NCBI RefSeq assembly: GCF_016097555.1
Contig: NC_054701.1
Coordinates: forward strand, 34,375,413 to 34,439,412
From: Gigantopelta aegis
Lineage: Eukaryota > Mollusca > Gastropoda > Neomphalida > Peltospiridae
Reading direction: 5' to 3'
DNA length: 64,000 nt
The notes beneath the pieces were generated by a model. The model saw only the letters and a program-made list of their open reading frames with translations, had not been told where the DNA came from and searched no databases. This document shows positions 40,846-51,600 of this stretch, one piece after another. Within the stretch, counting starts at the first letter, position 1; each line of letters begins with the position of its first letter. Made by a program: the position numbers and the translations under genes.

Positions 40846-41955
40846 AAGGGGTCACAATGGAAAATAATTAATTTCAGTCAATTTTCAGATACATGTATGT
40901 AGGATATTTCTGTAGAAATTATTAAAAAGTGGCTAATTTAAACAACATTCAATTAGCCAGATACTAAATATGTGAGCCCTGCTAATGTGTCATTGTGAAT
41001 TACAGTTTACAATTGGTCTGTTCCTCTATTTCATTAGTTTAAAATCTAGAACATGAAAGTCATTAGTAATGCAATATTTTAATTGGACTAGGAGGAAAAG
41101 TATTTGCCAAATGATAAATTTGGTGGCCATTTTTAAATCTCCATATGGCTGCCATTTTGAATTTTAACGTGGTTCCATGACTGAAGGATGATTATAAAAA
41201 TATCACCCTTTAATTCATTGATCCTAAAAATGTACAGACAAAAGTAATTGTGCTTCTGCCTTAACCGGAAGTTACGATATATGAAAAATACATTAAAATG
41301 GTGTCCATTTTGAATTTCAAGATGGCTACCACGGTTGGATGACTATAAAAATGTCATCAATAAATTCATGGCTACATAAATATACATATAGACAAAACAT
41401 TGTGTTTCTATGCTAACCGAGAGTTGAGATATATGGAAAAATATATTAAAATGGTGGCCATTTCGAATTTCAAGATGGATGCTTAGGTCAGACAACAATT
41501 TTTGTTTTCATAACTTCATTCACTGAGTTCATAAATGTAAACAGATACCTAAATTGTTGGTGTGGGTCAACTGTGAGTAAATATATATATAAGAATATTT
41601 AATTGGTGGCCATTTTGAATTTCAAGATGGTTGTCATGCCCAAATGACTAAATAAAATGTTATCAACGAGTTCATTGCCCTCACAAGTATAAATAGACAC
41701 AAGAATTGTGTTTCTATGTTAACTGGGAGTCAAAATACATGTAAAATATCCCAAAATTATGGGATGATCAAATGACTGAAAAAAATGCTACCAATGGATT
41801 TCTAATTTTGGATAGTCTTAAGAATAAAAAGAAATACATTTTACTGACTTGAGCAAAAAAAAAATGCAAATTTGCATAACTGCCTGGACTATTATAGTTA
41901 AAACAATATTTTAATAAAGTTTATCCAGAGGCCTAATTCACAAAGCTCTCTTATA

Positions 41956-42590
41956 TTAGGCTCAGACTACAAACTGCCAACACAAAGTTGGCCAACTTTC
42001 TGCTGTCAAAACTTCTACGACTGTCCAGTTGCTAGTCTGAGCGCTCTTACAACTCAATTCTCGTCGTATAACTCATTAGGGTCTCGGTGGCGTCGTGGCA
42101 GGCCATCGGTCTACAGGCTGGTAGGTACTGAGTTCGGATCCCAGTCGAGGCATGGAATTTTTAATCCAGATACCGACTCCAAACCCTGAGTGAGTGCTCC
42201 GCAAGGCTCAATGGGTAGGTGTAAACCACTTGCACCGACCAGTGATCCATAACTGGTTCAACAAAGGCCATGGTTTGTGCTATCCTGCCTGTGGGAAGCG
42301 CAAATAAAAGATCCCTTGCTGCCTGTCGTAAAAAGAGTAGCCTATGTGGCGACAGCGGGGTTCCTCTAAAAACAGTGTCAGAATGACCATATGTTTGACG
42401 TCCAATAGCCGATGATAAGATAAAAAATCAATGTGCTCTAGCAGCGTCGTTAAATAAAACAAACTTTACTTTTTATAACTCATTAGTTGTTAAGCTGAGC
42501 GCACCCGTCGTAAGTCGGGAGTTGGGGGAAATTACAACGTAACCGTCGAGTTAGTCAACTTTCTGTTGGCAGTCGGTAGTCTGACCCTAA
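41956..42590. mobile_element. Middle MITE of the nest (TTAGGCTCAGACTAC ends)
   Basis: The ends TTAGGCTCAGACTAC (41956-41970) and, inverted, TTAGGGTCAGACTAC (42576-42590) match at 14 of 15 positions. The internal GTTGGCCAACTTT and CCGTCGTAAGTCGGGAGTTG segments recur at 44578-44815 and 51820-51930. It is interrupted by a SINE. Confidence 0.82.
42080..42473 (+). mobile_element. Full-length SINE with exact 13-bp target duplication
   Basis: Flanked by TATAACTCATTAG at 42067-42079 and 42474-42486. Leucine-tRNA-like head: GTGGCGTCGTGGCAGGCCAT, GGTCTACAGGCTGGTAGGTA (extra arm) and GTTCGGATCCCAGTCG (box B). Then GGTTTGTGCTATCCTGCCTG, AAATAAAAGATCCCTTGCTG and the AATGTGCTCTAGCAGCGTCG tail. Compare 13921-14294, which has the same head but the other tail. 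Confidence 0.92.
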
Positions 42591-42772
42591 CATTAAGCTT
42601 CATCGCATCTTCTTTGCACTGCACTGCGAGACTTTAGTGAATCAGGCCCTAGGTGACATAAATGCGGCTTTTGTCGGGAGTCCATCAAGTTCTCTTTGAG
42701 TTGGTGGGAAGATCGCTTTAAAAAATACAAGGGATAAACATAGTAGATACACTGATCTGATACATATGATAA

Positions 42773-42774
<2 letters not shown>

Positions 42775-42858
<84 letters not shown>

Positions 42859-42930
42859 CAACACACAACACACATACACAACACACACATCACACACACA
42901 ACACGCGCACACACACACATACACACACAC
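42775..42930. repeat. (CA)n and (TA)n microsatellite
   Basis: About 65 bp of CA, then TA, then impure ACACAC. Cys/Val open frames across it are artefacts. Confidence 0.95.
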
Positions 42931-43061
42931 TAAAACGAGTGTGCCAGTTATAATATAAAGCTTATTGCTTGAAAATAAGAGCTTAGAACGTTTTATTAAT
43001 AAACTTATACTTTGTTAATTCCTGTAAATTCCATGATGTAAAACGTCCACAGTTCCTGCTA

Positions 43062-43171
43062 GTCCGAGTACTCAGACGGTAAAAGAGCTAGAGAGACATT
43101 TGAACATTTGGAGAGCTTGTTAACTGTCACAATGCCCGTCTAGCGCTCTCTAACCGTCAGAGTGCTTGGGC
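43062..43171. mobile_element. Small MITE, family copy 1
   Basis: CCGAGTACTCAGACGGTAAA and inverted CCCAAGCACTCTGACGGTTA ends, with internal AGAGAGCT / AGCGCTCT pairing. Second copy at 48627-48734. Confidence 0.65.
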
Positions 43172-44213
43172 TAAGTTCCAACTAGCTTCTAATTGTATCC
43201 ATTATACTTTTTAGTGTGTAGAATCCATACATGTATGAATTTACCGGGGGGGGGGGGGGGGGGGGGGGGTAGCGATTAAACATACGAAAGGCGTACATGG
43301 GTGGATGTAAGGGGTGGTGTATGCATAAAACAAAAAAATCCCAGGTTTGTAGCTTACGTTCTTTATGAATAGCCCCAAACATTTTATTGCTTCAAGAATC
43401 AGAACCGACCTTTCAGAAAATTATGGTTCAAGGCTTTACCATAACTACTTATCTAATATTATACATAAATAATTTTATTGCTTTAGCAGACATTAAGGAT
43501 TCTCAAAGTTTTCACCGTGTCACGATGTTTTACGCTGTAATTGCCCACTTTCCATACCTAGCGTTCTGTCGTGAATTAATAGACCCGCGGTGGCCCACTG
43601 GGGGGCCCTGTGTGCAGCGTTGTGTGTTTTCCACCAAATGATCGTCCTCCATCACAAACCGTGTCTTGTCTCAATACAGTTTACCCAGCCAGGTGTGAAG
43701 CAGAAACGCTCAAAATCCACCCAACTGGAAAATCAATTTTAAGTATCGGGTGCACAATGTAATCGAGTGCTTTGATTATACTCTTTTTCCCTCTTTTTTC
43801 TTTTCTTTTCCTTTTTTTTTTTTTTTTTTTTTTTTTCTTCTTTTTTTTTCTTTTCTTTTTCTTTTTAATGCCTTATGACACTTATGTCCAAGTAACATGG
43901 TTGTCATAACAAAATTATATGATTAGGTTCGGATTTAGGATATAAACAGATCGTATGTGGGTCACCCGTCTCGTATTCGCACCTCTGTCAACAAACCGGA
44001 CATTATGTTTTGATAGCAAATTTATGTCGGCCTCCCTGCCCACCCATTCGTGTGATACCCCCTCTCCCACCCGTACGTCTCTGTTTGCCTGTCTGTATGT
44101 GTCTGAATTTCTGGCCATGAGTATAGATCGCTATACGCACGTGCGTGTCTGTATGTAGATAGTTAGGAAGGTAGGTAAGTATGTAGGTAGGCATGTATGT
44201 ATATGTATTGGTG
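43172..44213. other. Non-coding region with homopolymer tracts
   Basis: G tract at 43246-43269 and T/C tract at 43786-43866. No gene was recognised; short frames such as 43387-43641 show no family features. Confidence 0.5.
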
Positions 44214-44309
44214 TATGAATAGCTATATATTGTATGCATGTCGGGTTTGATTATTACAAAAATAGATATTAATGCACTGGATAATTAAATCATTCCCGAC
44301 CTAACAAAT

Positions 44310-44408
44310 TGTATCATGCCGTTGCTGGGACTCGAGCCTGTGGCTCCGAATCGCCAGCACCTTGCAGGCTTGCAACGATACGCTTTCGGCTATCGAGACA
44401 TTCTTTAA
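44310..44408 (-). repeat. tRNA-like SINE head (Ser/Leu type)
   Basis: The minus strand reads TCGATAGCCGAAAGCGTATC (box A), CTTGCAAGCCTGCAAGGTGC (arm) and CAGGCTCGAGTCCCAGCAAC (box B). It is probably a SINE head rather than a working tRNA gene. Flanking 40-bp direct repeats around TGTATGCATGTCGGGTTTG (44214-44253) and TGTATGTATGTCGGGTTTG (44524-44563) surround the locus. Confidence 0.6.
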
Positions 44409-44577
44409 AAAAAGAATGCTCTTTAACCGACAATATGCGTGGGGCCTACAAGCAACGCGGTCGATCCCTCTTACGTACCTGGAACGAGTTGGAAAACCTG
44501 GCACTGGCTAGTATGTACTGATGTATGAATATCTCTATATTGTATGTATGTCGGGTTTGTCTGTTAGATATGAACTG

Positions 44578-44815
44578 ACGCAGACTACAAACTGTCACGA
44601 CCGAATTGGCCAACTTGACAGTTGCGTTGTAATTCCCCCCACCCCAACTTATGACGGGTGCACTCAGATTAACAACTAATCGGTCGTAGCAGTTGTATAC
44701 GACTAGAATCGAGTTGAAACAGCAAAATACAAGCAACTGGACGGTCCTAGAAATCGAGAGATCGGTGAGTTTGCCAATCTCGTCGTGACAGTTGGTAGTT
44801 TGACACTAGCATTAA
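44578..44815. mobile_element. MITE related to the 41956-42590 element
   Basis: GCAGACTACAAACTGTCACGACC at the left and, inverted, GCTAGTGTCAAACTACCAACT at the right, with ACTTATGACGGGTGCACTCAGATT inside. Here no SINE interrupts it. Confidence 0.6.
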
Positions 44816-45125
44816 AGACATGACGACAAAAAAGAGCTTCACAGATGTGTAGTTTGTGAAGTACTCCGTACCTATATCTTGTACTTGTTGGCCAACTTTG
44901 TCGTGACAACTGATAGCCTGAGACTAGCATTAAAGACATGACGACAAAAAAGAGCTTCACAGATGTGTAGTTTGTGAAGTATTTCGTACCTATACCTTGT
45001 ACTTGTTAGCCAACTTTGTCGTGACAGTTGGTAGTTGGAGCCTAGCATTAAAGATATGACGACATAAACAGATTCACTGATGTGTAGTTTGTGAAGTACT
45101 CCGTGCCTATACCTTGTACTCGATG
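44772..45125. repeat. 118-bp tandem repeat, three units
   Basis: Each unit runs from CGTCGTGACAGTTGGTAG through AGCATTAAAGACATGACGAC and CACAGATGTGTAGTTTGTGA to CCTTGTACTTGT. The landmarks fall near 44878, 44996 and 45114. The first part of each unit is the right end of the neighbouring MITE, so the array appears to have grown from that end. Confidence 0.85.
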
Positions 45126-45378
45126 CTTCGCCTCCCGTCCCTTTCATCAACAGACAAGCTATATTTTCTTTCCAGCGCCTTTGTAATTATTTACTTTGAC
45201 TTGCTCACGCGCCATTCATAAAGCAGCCGGTTCTCCGACAAGTGGGTGTGCTTGCCTTTCGGGAGATCTCGGCTGTGACAAGGGCGCATTCCACAGATGG
45301 GTGACAGGTCGGCTCGAGGGAGGCGGATCATGAGTAAAGAGCGTACTATTTTGTCTACGTCACAAACATTTCAACCCA

Positions 45379-45590
45379 TGGCGGGACGTAGCCCAGTCGT
45401 AAAGCGCTCGCCTGATGTACGGTCTGTCTATGATCGATCCCCACTCGTGGGTCCATTGGGCTATTTCTCGTTACAGCCAGTGCACTGGTATATCAAAGCT
45501 ATGTGCTGTCCTGTCATGTCTGCGGGATGGTGCACAAAAAACATGCCTTGATACTAATGAAAAACAAATATGTAGCATGTTTGTCAGGCA
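45379..45590 (+). mobile_element. SINE, plus orientation, tail lost
   Basis: GGCGGGACGTAGCCCAGTCG (box A), TCTATGATCGATCCCC (box B), CATTGGGCTATTTCTCGTTA and GCGGGATGGTGCACAAAAAA; similarity fades at about 45590. Confidence 0.8.
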
Positions 45591-45667
45591 GAAGAGGGGG
45601 AGGCTTACGCCAATTCCAACTCCCCTTATACACTTACGTGGAAGACAATGGACTCTTTACCATGCCA

Positions 45668-46314
45668 GGTATATCAAATGCCGTGGTATATTTGATGGAC
45701 ATATATCAGAGTCGTTTTACTGCCAATCTGGAGTACGACAAGGAGAAAATTTGTCTCCTCTTTTATTTGCTATATTCATTAATAATTAACATTGATGACA
45801 ACGTTCTAACAGATTTTCTCAAAATACTTATTCCCCTTTGTGCTGAAAATATTAATGATATGCAAACGTCTTTCAATGTCGTTAGTATTTCGTGAGTACA
45901 TACCAAAATATTACTATATAAGACCAAATGCTATTAAATATCATGATCTATTCTGTAGCACGAATATTACTTTATTAAATAATACTTGTAAATTTTTAGA
46001 TAACATTATGAGAACATTTATGCCCCCACGTTAATCTTGTATTATTATATTATATATTTAGAACTGCTGTATTATTATATTGCACATACTGTAACTATGT
46101 GCTCATGTACCACTTGTTATGTGATCTGAGTGTAAATAAAGATGTGTTCTGTTCTGGTCTGGTCTGGTATGTGCTATCTTGTCTATATGATAGTGCTACT
46201 AATGGAACAATGTAGCGGGTTTGTCTCTGAGACTCAGACTATATGTCAGAATTACCAAATGTTTGACATCTAATAGCCAATGATTAATAAATCAATGTGC
46301 TCTAGTGGTGTCAT
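45668..46314 (+). mobile_element. Second SINE fragment split by a LINE
   Basis: AGGTATATCAAATGCCGTGG (45669 on) and, after the LINE, GGTATGTGCTATCTTGTCTA ... AAATCAATGTGCTCTAGTGG (to 46314) are consecutive SINE parts. The motif TGGTAT borders the LINE on both sides as a probable target duplication. Confidence 0.6.
45693..46164 (+). mobile_element. Short LINE remnant with RT motif and 3' tail
   Basis: FDGHISESFYCQSGVRQGEN then LSPLLFAIFINN is the reverse transcriptase motif B region. Only about 470 bp remain, so most of the RT and the C-terminus are deleted. It ends with AATAAA (about 46135) and (CTGGT)n. Related in type to the LINE at 35790-37431. Confidence 0.75.
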
Positions 46315-46919
46315 CCCCCCCCCCCCCCACCGCCTTACAAAAAACAACAACAACCTAAACAAAACAAAACAAACTTTCAACCCTGCCACTTCAAAACTCG
46401 TTGACAACGATGAATAAATTGGATGTTGGGGTGGGGGGTTCGGGGGTCGTTCCTGAATAGTTTGGTAATAGGGGCACGTTAATAGATTTTCCATATGCAT
46501 GTGTGTATCCATACCTGGGCCTACTTTAATTTTACATCAACTCTATATACTTTTAAAGTACACTTCCAAAAGTTAAATATAGTCTAAAAATGAATGGGTG
46601 TACTCTTTTGCTGTAACACTGGTGAAATATTATACTATAATATGCATCATTATATCAACCGAGTGACATAACATGTTATTTGTGCTGCTGGAACTTCCAG
46701 ATAATTGGATAACCCTTATATTATGTCTAACGTGTATACATTTACAGCCCAGGATATGAAAATAAACTGTAATTGAAATATTTTTTAAAACTAACCATTA
46801 AAAAAAACCCACATAAAAAACCCACATAAAAATAAAATTAAATATACTCGAGTTGCTTTGGCACGCATAGCCACAAGAGACAAGCACATGTCGCGGTTGG
46901 AGAGACAAGGACTGGGATG
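46315..46919. other. Non-coding stretch
   Basis: C tract at 46316-46329 and G-rich 46425-46455. AT-rich otherwise; no feature recognised. Confidence 0.4.
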
Positions 46920-47060
46920 TGGAAGTGGACAGCGAAAGAAGTTGAAAGATAGGAGGAGTTGCCAGATAGGGAAGAAATGAGATGGAATTCAAAGGAATGA
47001 AGGGAAAGGGGGCAGTGGAATAAAAAGAAAAGAAAAAAGCTTCGTCAGTTGTTACGTCCT
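46920..47060 (-). repeat. Dispersed repeat shared with 20225-20325
   Basis: On the minus strand it contains TTTGAATTCCATCTCATTTC and CAACTCCTCCTATCTTTCAA in the same order as at 20225. Flanks (GTTTTACTTGTAATTTACAG here, GTTTTACAAGTCAGG there) suggest it adjoins the direct-repeat unit at 19872-20187 in an ancestral element. Confidence 0.65.
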
Positions 47061-47358
47061 GTAAATTACAAGTAAAACCAAACACATATTAGGATATTAA
47101 TTTATTAAATTCTCCGTTCTACAAAATATGTAACTTGCAGATAAAATATAACATAGCACTAAATATCTTAAATATCAAAAGTAACAAAGGCAAAAAGTAT
47201 AATATTTTAGCTGTTTCAGAAATTATGTAAAGTAAAGGGGATAGGAGAGAAAATAATCTGAATTATTATAAATCTGTTTTGTTTGATTGATCTTAAGGTG
47301 GGTGGAGTAAAAAAAGAAAAAAATACAACCATTATGCAATCCTTGGTTTTCTGATATA

Positions 47359-47534
47359 CAGTGAAACCTCTCAAAACCGGACCCTCTGTAAACCGGAAAT
47401 CCCTCAAAACCGGATGTTTTTCGAGACCTCTTTTTAAATATATGTACAGAAGAGAACCCCTGTAAACCGGATACCTCTTAAAACCAGACTTTTTACTTGG
47501 TCCCAAGGGTGTCCGGTTTAGAGGAGTTTCACTG
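47359..47534. mobile_element. Pogo/Tigger-type MITE, 176 bp
   Basis: Ends CAGTGAAACCTCTCAAAACC and, inverted, CAGTGAAACTCCTCTAAACC, with TA on both sides (47357-47358 and 47535-47536). Internal AACCGGA repeats. These termini are typical of pogo/Tigger-derived elements of the Tc1/mariner superfamily. Confidence 0.85.
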
Positions 47535-47820
47535 TATATATAACTAAAGAATGGCTTCATGAACACAAATTTCTGAAACAACTTTCATCGTGAATATACA
47601 TCAATAATATAACTGATCTTATCTGTCAGTGAAACAAAAATAATATTTTAATAATATTTAAATAACCTGCATATATTAACATGGCAAGTGGTTTTGATCG
47701 AAACAACATAACCATTATGGCAATAAAATATTACCGGAAAAAGTCCAAAGTGTGTGTTGACATGGTCATGATATGACAACAAACTGTATTCAAACGAGTA
47801 GGCCCAGATAGTCCCACTCC

Positions 47821-47823
<3 letters not shown>

Positions 47824-47899
<76 letters not shown>
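47824..47899. repeat. (CA)n microsatellite, 76 bp
   Basis: Uninterrupted CA repeat. Confidence 0.97.
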
Positions 47900-47903
<4 letters not shown>

Positions 47904-48264
47904 ACTTAGATTACATTGCGCCTGCACAAGCAAACTGTGTAATAATATAAAACGATTTTTCTCGAATTTAGTACATGGACAACAAATAGTAAAACACTAT
48001 ATAAAGAAACTGAATAACAGGAAATCTCATTCCATGAAGACTTTGTTCATTACCAGTCAGCACCGTTTTACAGAGATTCTAACGATAACAATATTATATT
48101 TAACCATATTATATTTAAAATAAGGTGTACAGGTCATGAAAAGATACCGTTGACCTGCGTTCAGTAGGCACCATAGCGAATATAAAAAGTGACTTGAATT
48201 GTTAAGACAACTGGATGTTCAGTACCAATGATTTTGTACTAGATTTTGTCGGAGCTTTGTTATC

Positions 48265-48389
48265 TAGGACCCAGTTCACAAAACTCTCTTGAGCTTTCTT
48301 AAGCTCTCTTAAGATCTCTTAAGCAATATCGCATCCGCAATATTGCACTGCGAGATCGCAAAGTTGCGAGAGTTAATTAATTAGGACCA
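48265..48389. mobile_element. MITE of the GGCCTAATTCAC family
   Basis: AGGACCCAGTTCACAAAACTC at the left, and GAGAGTTAATTAATTAGGACC at the right, which is its imperfect inverse. TTAAGCTCTCTTAAGATCTC repeats inside; related to the copies at 26904 and 41930. Confidence 0.6.
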
Positions 48390-48626
48390 CACTGAATGTA
48401 AGATGCCTCTGAAGATAAACAATGTGGAAGATAAGGTAAACATATCAGATATATTTTGACAGAACGTTATACCTGCAGCGGGTGACGCGTTATATTGCAA
48501 TAGGCGCGTGTGCAAACGGGTCGAACCAAACACCCCATCCCACACCCGCTCAATGTGAATTTCTTTTATCTTTTTTTAAAAATATATTTTGGGGGAGCAT
48601 AACCCGTGCTTATAATAACTCAAATA

Positions 48627-48734
48627 GCCCGAGTACTCTGACTGTAAGAGAGCTAAACGGACATTTGAAGCTCTCGTTACAGCGTTATAACCGTCCAAAT
48701 GTCTGTCTAGCGCTCTTAGTCAACGTACTCGGGC
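48627..48734. mobile_element. Small MITE, family copy 2
   Basis: GCCCGAGTACTCTGACTGTA at the left; the right end inverted reads GCCCGAGTACGTTGACTAAG; GGACATTTGAA / CCAAATGTC pair inside. Matches 43062-43171. Confidence 0.75.
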
Positions 48735-48886
48735 AATTTTAATATGACCTCTTCAAACAAGTTCGAGGATTTTTCAAGTTTATTTATTGCCTTAAGTTTT
48801 ACGACTCACCAGTATACATAATAAATACATGTCTATAGGCAGATGGCAGCCTACCAGAGGTAAATATGTATTATGCAATTTAAGAC

Positions 48887-49150
48887 AACAATAAGCCGAT
48901 GTTTAAGACAGGTGGGTGTTAAATACATGTCAGTTTGAATTAAAAACTTTGCTTTGGAAGAACAATAAGCTGCCTTTTAACACAGGTGGTTGTTCAATAC
49001 AGGTCCGTTTGTACCAAAAACTTTGCTTTGGAAGAACAATAAGCTGACTTTTAACACAGGTGACTGTGTAATACAGGTTAGTTTGAACTAAAAACTTTGC
49101 TTTGGAAGAACAATAAGCTGCCTTTTAACACAGGTGGCTGTGTAATGGAG
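48887..49150. repeat. 68-bp tandem repeat, about 3.7 units
   Basis: Units contain AACAATAAGCTGCCTTTTAA, CACAGGTGG and AACTTTGCTTTGGAAG. Boundaries near 48884, 48960, 49032 and 49103. Confidence 0.85.
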
Positions 49151-49199
49151 ATGTGGTTGTTGATCACACCCAAACATATTCCATGTTTTTTTTCTGTTT

Positions 49200-50208
49200 C
49201 TTTTTGTAACTTTGTTTTTTGTTGGTCCACTATCATGTTACGTGAAGACCTTATTTATTACGTATCTTGAGTCTATATCAGTCGCGTTCAGGGCGGACGA
49301 CGACAGAACTGGGCCAACTCATGAAACCCCCTTGTGTTCGAGGAAAAATTCCGCTTGTCATCCTCACGACATCTCGAGAAGCAGTCGCGTCACGTTTTGG
49401 TGTTTGCGGAAAAAGCACGAAAAGTGAACACTGATAGCCGAATTGTCAAGAAGTAACAACTGTGGAGAGAGTCAGATGGTGCGTCACTCAAGGAATGCTA
49501 ATATTACGTTGATGGTGGATGATGTTACAATGCAGCAAATAAGAATGTGTAAAAGAAGCCCACCTACATGTCAACAGGCATGTGCTCCTCTGTCGAGTAG
49601 TTCTTAAAGGTGCTTGGTCTTTTTTTTCAACACTGTACGGCATTTCTGTTTGAAACTTAGTTTATTTTGGTTGAAATCTGGGCACATGAGATTTATCTCT
49701 GAGTGAATAATGGTAGTCGCCTAAGTCAGGGACTCCATAAACCAAATTTTAAAGATTTTATCTGGACGCGATTAAATGTTTGTATTCACAATACGTTAAA
49801 GTGTTCTGAATTAAAGCACATCCTGGTGATTTAATATGACGTCTATCTAAAACGTAATTAAAACCAACAAAAAAATCCCACATAATCAAAGAAACACAAT
49901 TAATAAAAAAAAGAAGACATCATTACCATTATAAAAATTCTGGCACGCGCCAAAAAGTTAAAAGAAGCGATTGTGTTGCGATTCTATAGACATTAGGACA
50001 AACTAAAACACGTGTTCACCCATGTACAGAAATGGGTATTCTACGCAAGAATCTTAAGTTTCAATCAGAAGTAATGGTCGAAATTTTCAGAGGACCTTTC
50101 AACCAATAGTAATGTATGATATTTTTAGAGGACCATGTACCTAAGCAAAAATATGTAGGTTTCTGCCAGAAGTAACGTACGATATATATTTCAGAGAACC
50201 ATGTACCT
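49200..50208. other. GC-richer patch and non-coding flank
   Basis: 49280-49430 has more CpG and a 71-codon open frame (49212-49427) without family features. It might belong to an unrecognised exon or promoter. The remainder is AT-rich. Confidence 0.25.
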
Positions 50209-50300
50209 TTAAGACATCGGGTTTAAGGCTGGAAGGTACAGGGTTCGTATCAGAGTGTACAGCTCAGCTGGGAGGTGTAAGGCCACAAGCGACTCCTCTC
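50209..50300 (+). repeat. Fragment of the GGCTGG-AAGGTACAGGG SINE head
   Basis: TTAAGGCTGGAAGGTACAGG GTTCGTATC resembles the tRNA-like head at 51360, followed by GGGAGGTGTAAGGCCAC. Confidence 0.5.
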
Positions 50301-50529
50301 TCAATAACGATGCGAGAACTTCGTACGAGAATATCCAACTGCATAGCAACCGATTAAATCGTAATGTTTTCTTGTCATAATCGGCTGTTCTCGTTCTAGG
50401 CACTCGTATTGTGTGGTGTTGTCTTAATTATTAAGACAAACGTCAGTCCTAGACAAATATTCTAGTAGATAGTATATGGCCCAGATCGATCTTGAAATGT
50501 AACTGGACATAAGCACGAAAGAAGAAGAA

Positions 50530-50687
50530 GTACCGTAGTAGTAGTAGTAGTAGTAGTAGAGAGAAGTAGTAGTAGTAGTAGTAGTAGAAGTAGTAGTAGT
50601 AGAAGTAGTAGAAGTAGTAGTAGTAGAAGTAGTAGTAGTAGTAGTAGAAGTAGTAGTAGAAGTACCGTAGTAGTAGAAGTAGTAGTA

Positions 50688-50727
<40 letters not shown>

Positions 50728-50765
50728 AAGTAGTAGTAGTAGAAGTAGTAGTAGAAGTAGTAGTA

Positions 50766-50838
<73 letters not shown>

Positions 50839-50861
50839 AAGTAGTAGTAGTAGAAGTAGTA

Positions 50862-50913
<52 letters not shown>

Positions 50914-51023
50914 AAGTAGTAGAAGTAGTAGTAGTTGAAGTAGAAGTAGTAGTAGAAGTAGTAGTAGTAGTAGTAGTAGAAGTAGTAGTAGTAGTAGTAG
51001 TAGAAGTAGTGGTAGTAGTAGTA

Positions 51024-51057
<34 letters not shown>

Positions 51058-51080
51058 AAGTAGTAGCAGTAGCAGTAGCA

Positions 51081-51134
<54 letters not shown>
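50530..51134. repeat. 600-bp AGT/AAG trinucleotide microsatellite
   Basis: Runs of AGT interrupted by AAG (so GAAGTAG), a few AGC and two ACCGT insertions. Because the unit is 3 bp it stays open on both strands, as Thr/Ser and Leu runs on the minus and Val/Glu on the plus. The 251-residue Leu/Thr/Ser frame across 50462-51217 is an artefact. Confidence 0.97.
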
Positions 51135-51135
<1 letters not shown>

Positions 51136-51359
51136 ATGTAAACAAAAACACTTGCATCATCAAAAGCAACAATAATAACAGTAATAACAACAATAATAAC
51201 AACAACACTATTAACATATTAACAATCTTAACAGGTCAAAACTCCTTCAGAAATATTGCAAATCACTAAACAAGAGGTAAGTGGTTAAGCCAGTAACCTG
51301 TAGCAACTGATTCTGAGTTCGTCTGAATAAATAAAAATTAATTAGTTTTGTACCGACTC

Positions 51360-51600
51360 AAGGCTGGTAGGTACTGGGTTCGGATCTCAGTACCGGCTCT
51401 CACCCAAAGCGAGTTTAACGAGACTCAGTGGGTAGGTGTAAGGCCACTACACCTATTTGTCTCTCACTAACCATTTACAATCTAACCACTAAACCTCTGT
51501 CCTCAACAGACAGCCCAGATATCTTAGGTGTGTGCCCAGGACAGCGTGCCTGGACCTTAATTTGACAGAAGCACGATACGAAATATAAATGTATGAATGA
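51360..51600 (+). mobile_element. SINE of the leucine-tRNA-head family with GAATGAAT tail
   Basis: GGCTGGTAGGTACTGGGTTC, GGATCTCAGTACCGGC, CACTACACCTATTTGTCTCT, GACAGCCCAGATATCTTAGG, GGACCTTAATTTGACAGAAG and (GAAT)n at 51590-51603. Parallel to 60826-61110 and to the split copy at 32590-33022. Confidence 0.75.

Larger units (their letters stand above)
38296..41894. mobile_element. 3.6-kb foldback-type palindromic element
   Basis: The ends ATAGTCTAGGGAGTTATG (38296 on) and, inverted from 41892, ATAGTCCAGGCAGTTATG begin arms that pair towards a centre near 40030. The next block, GCATTTTTTTTTGCTCAAGT, is shared in inverted form (about 38331 and 41870). The outer part of each arm is tandem units of about 150-155 bp carrying CATCTTGAAATTCAAAATGG: starts near 38438, 38588, 38743, 38897 and 39050 on the left, and inverted around 41298, 41453 and 41604 on the right. 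The inner part of each arm holds a copy of the same decayed gene, in opposite orientations. Long inverted arms with internal subrepeats are the hallmark of foldback (FB-like) elements. No certain target duplication was found. Confidence 0.82.
41930..42649. mobile_element. Outer MITE of a triple nest (GGCCTAATTCAC family)
   Basis: Left end GGCCTAATTCACAAAGCTCT (about 41930) and right end, inverted, GGCCTGATTCACTAAAGTCT (to about 42649). Related copies at 26904 and 48265. It is interrupted by the MITE at 41956-42590. Confidence 0.72.

Noticed and set aside
42755..42926. Small Cys-rich secreted peptide
   Set aside because: Translation of CA/TA microsatellite.
50462..51217. 251-residue Leu/Thr/Ser open frame
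   Set aside because: It is entirely produced by the trinucleotide microsatellite at 50530-51134.
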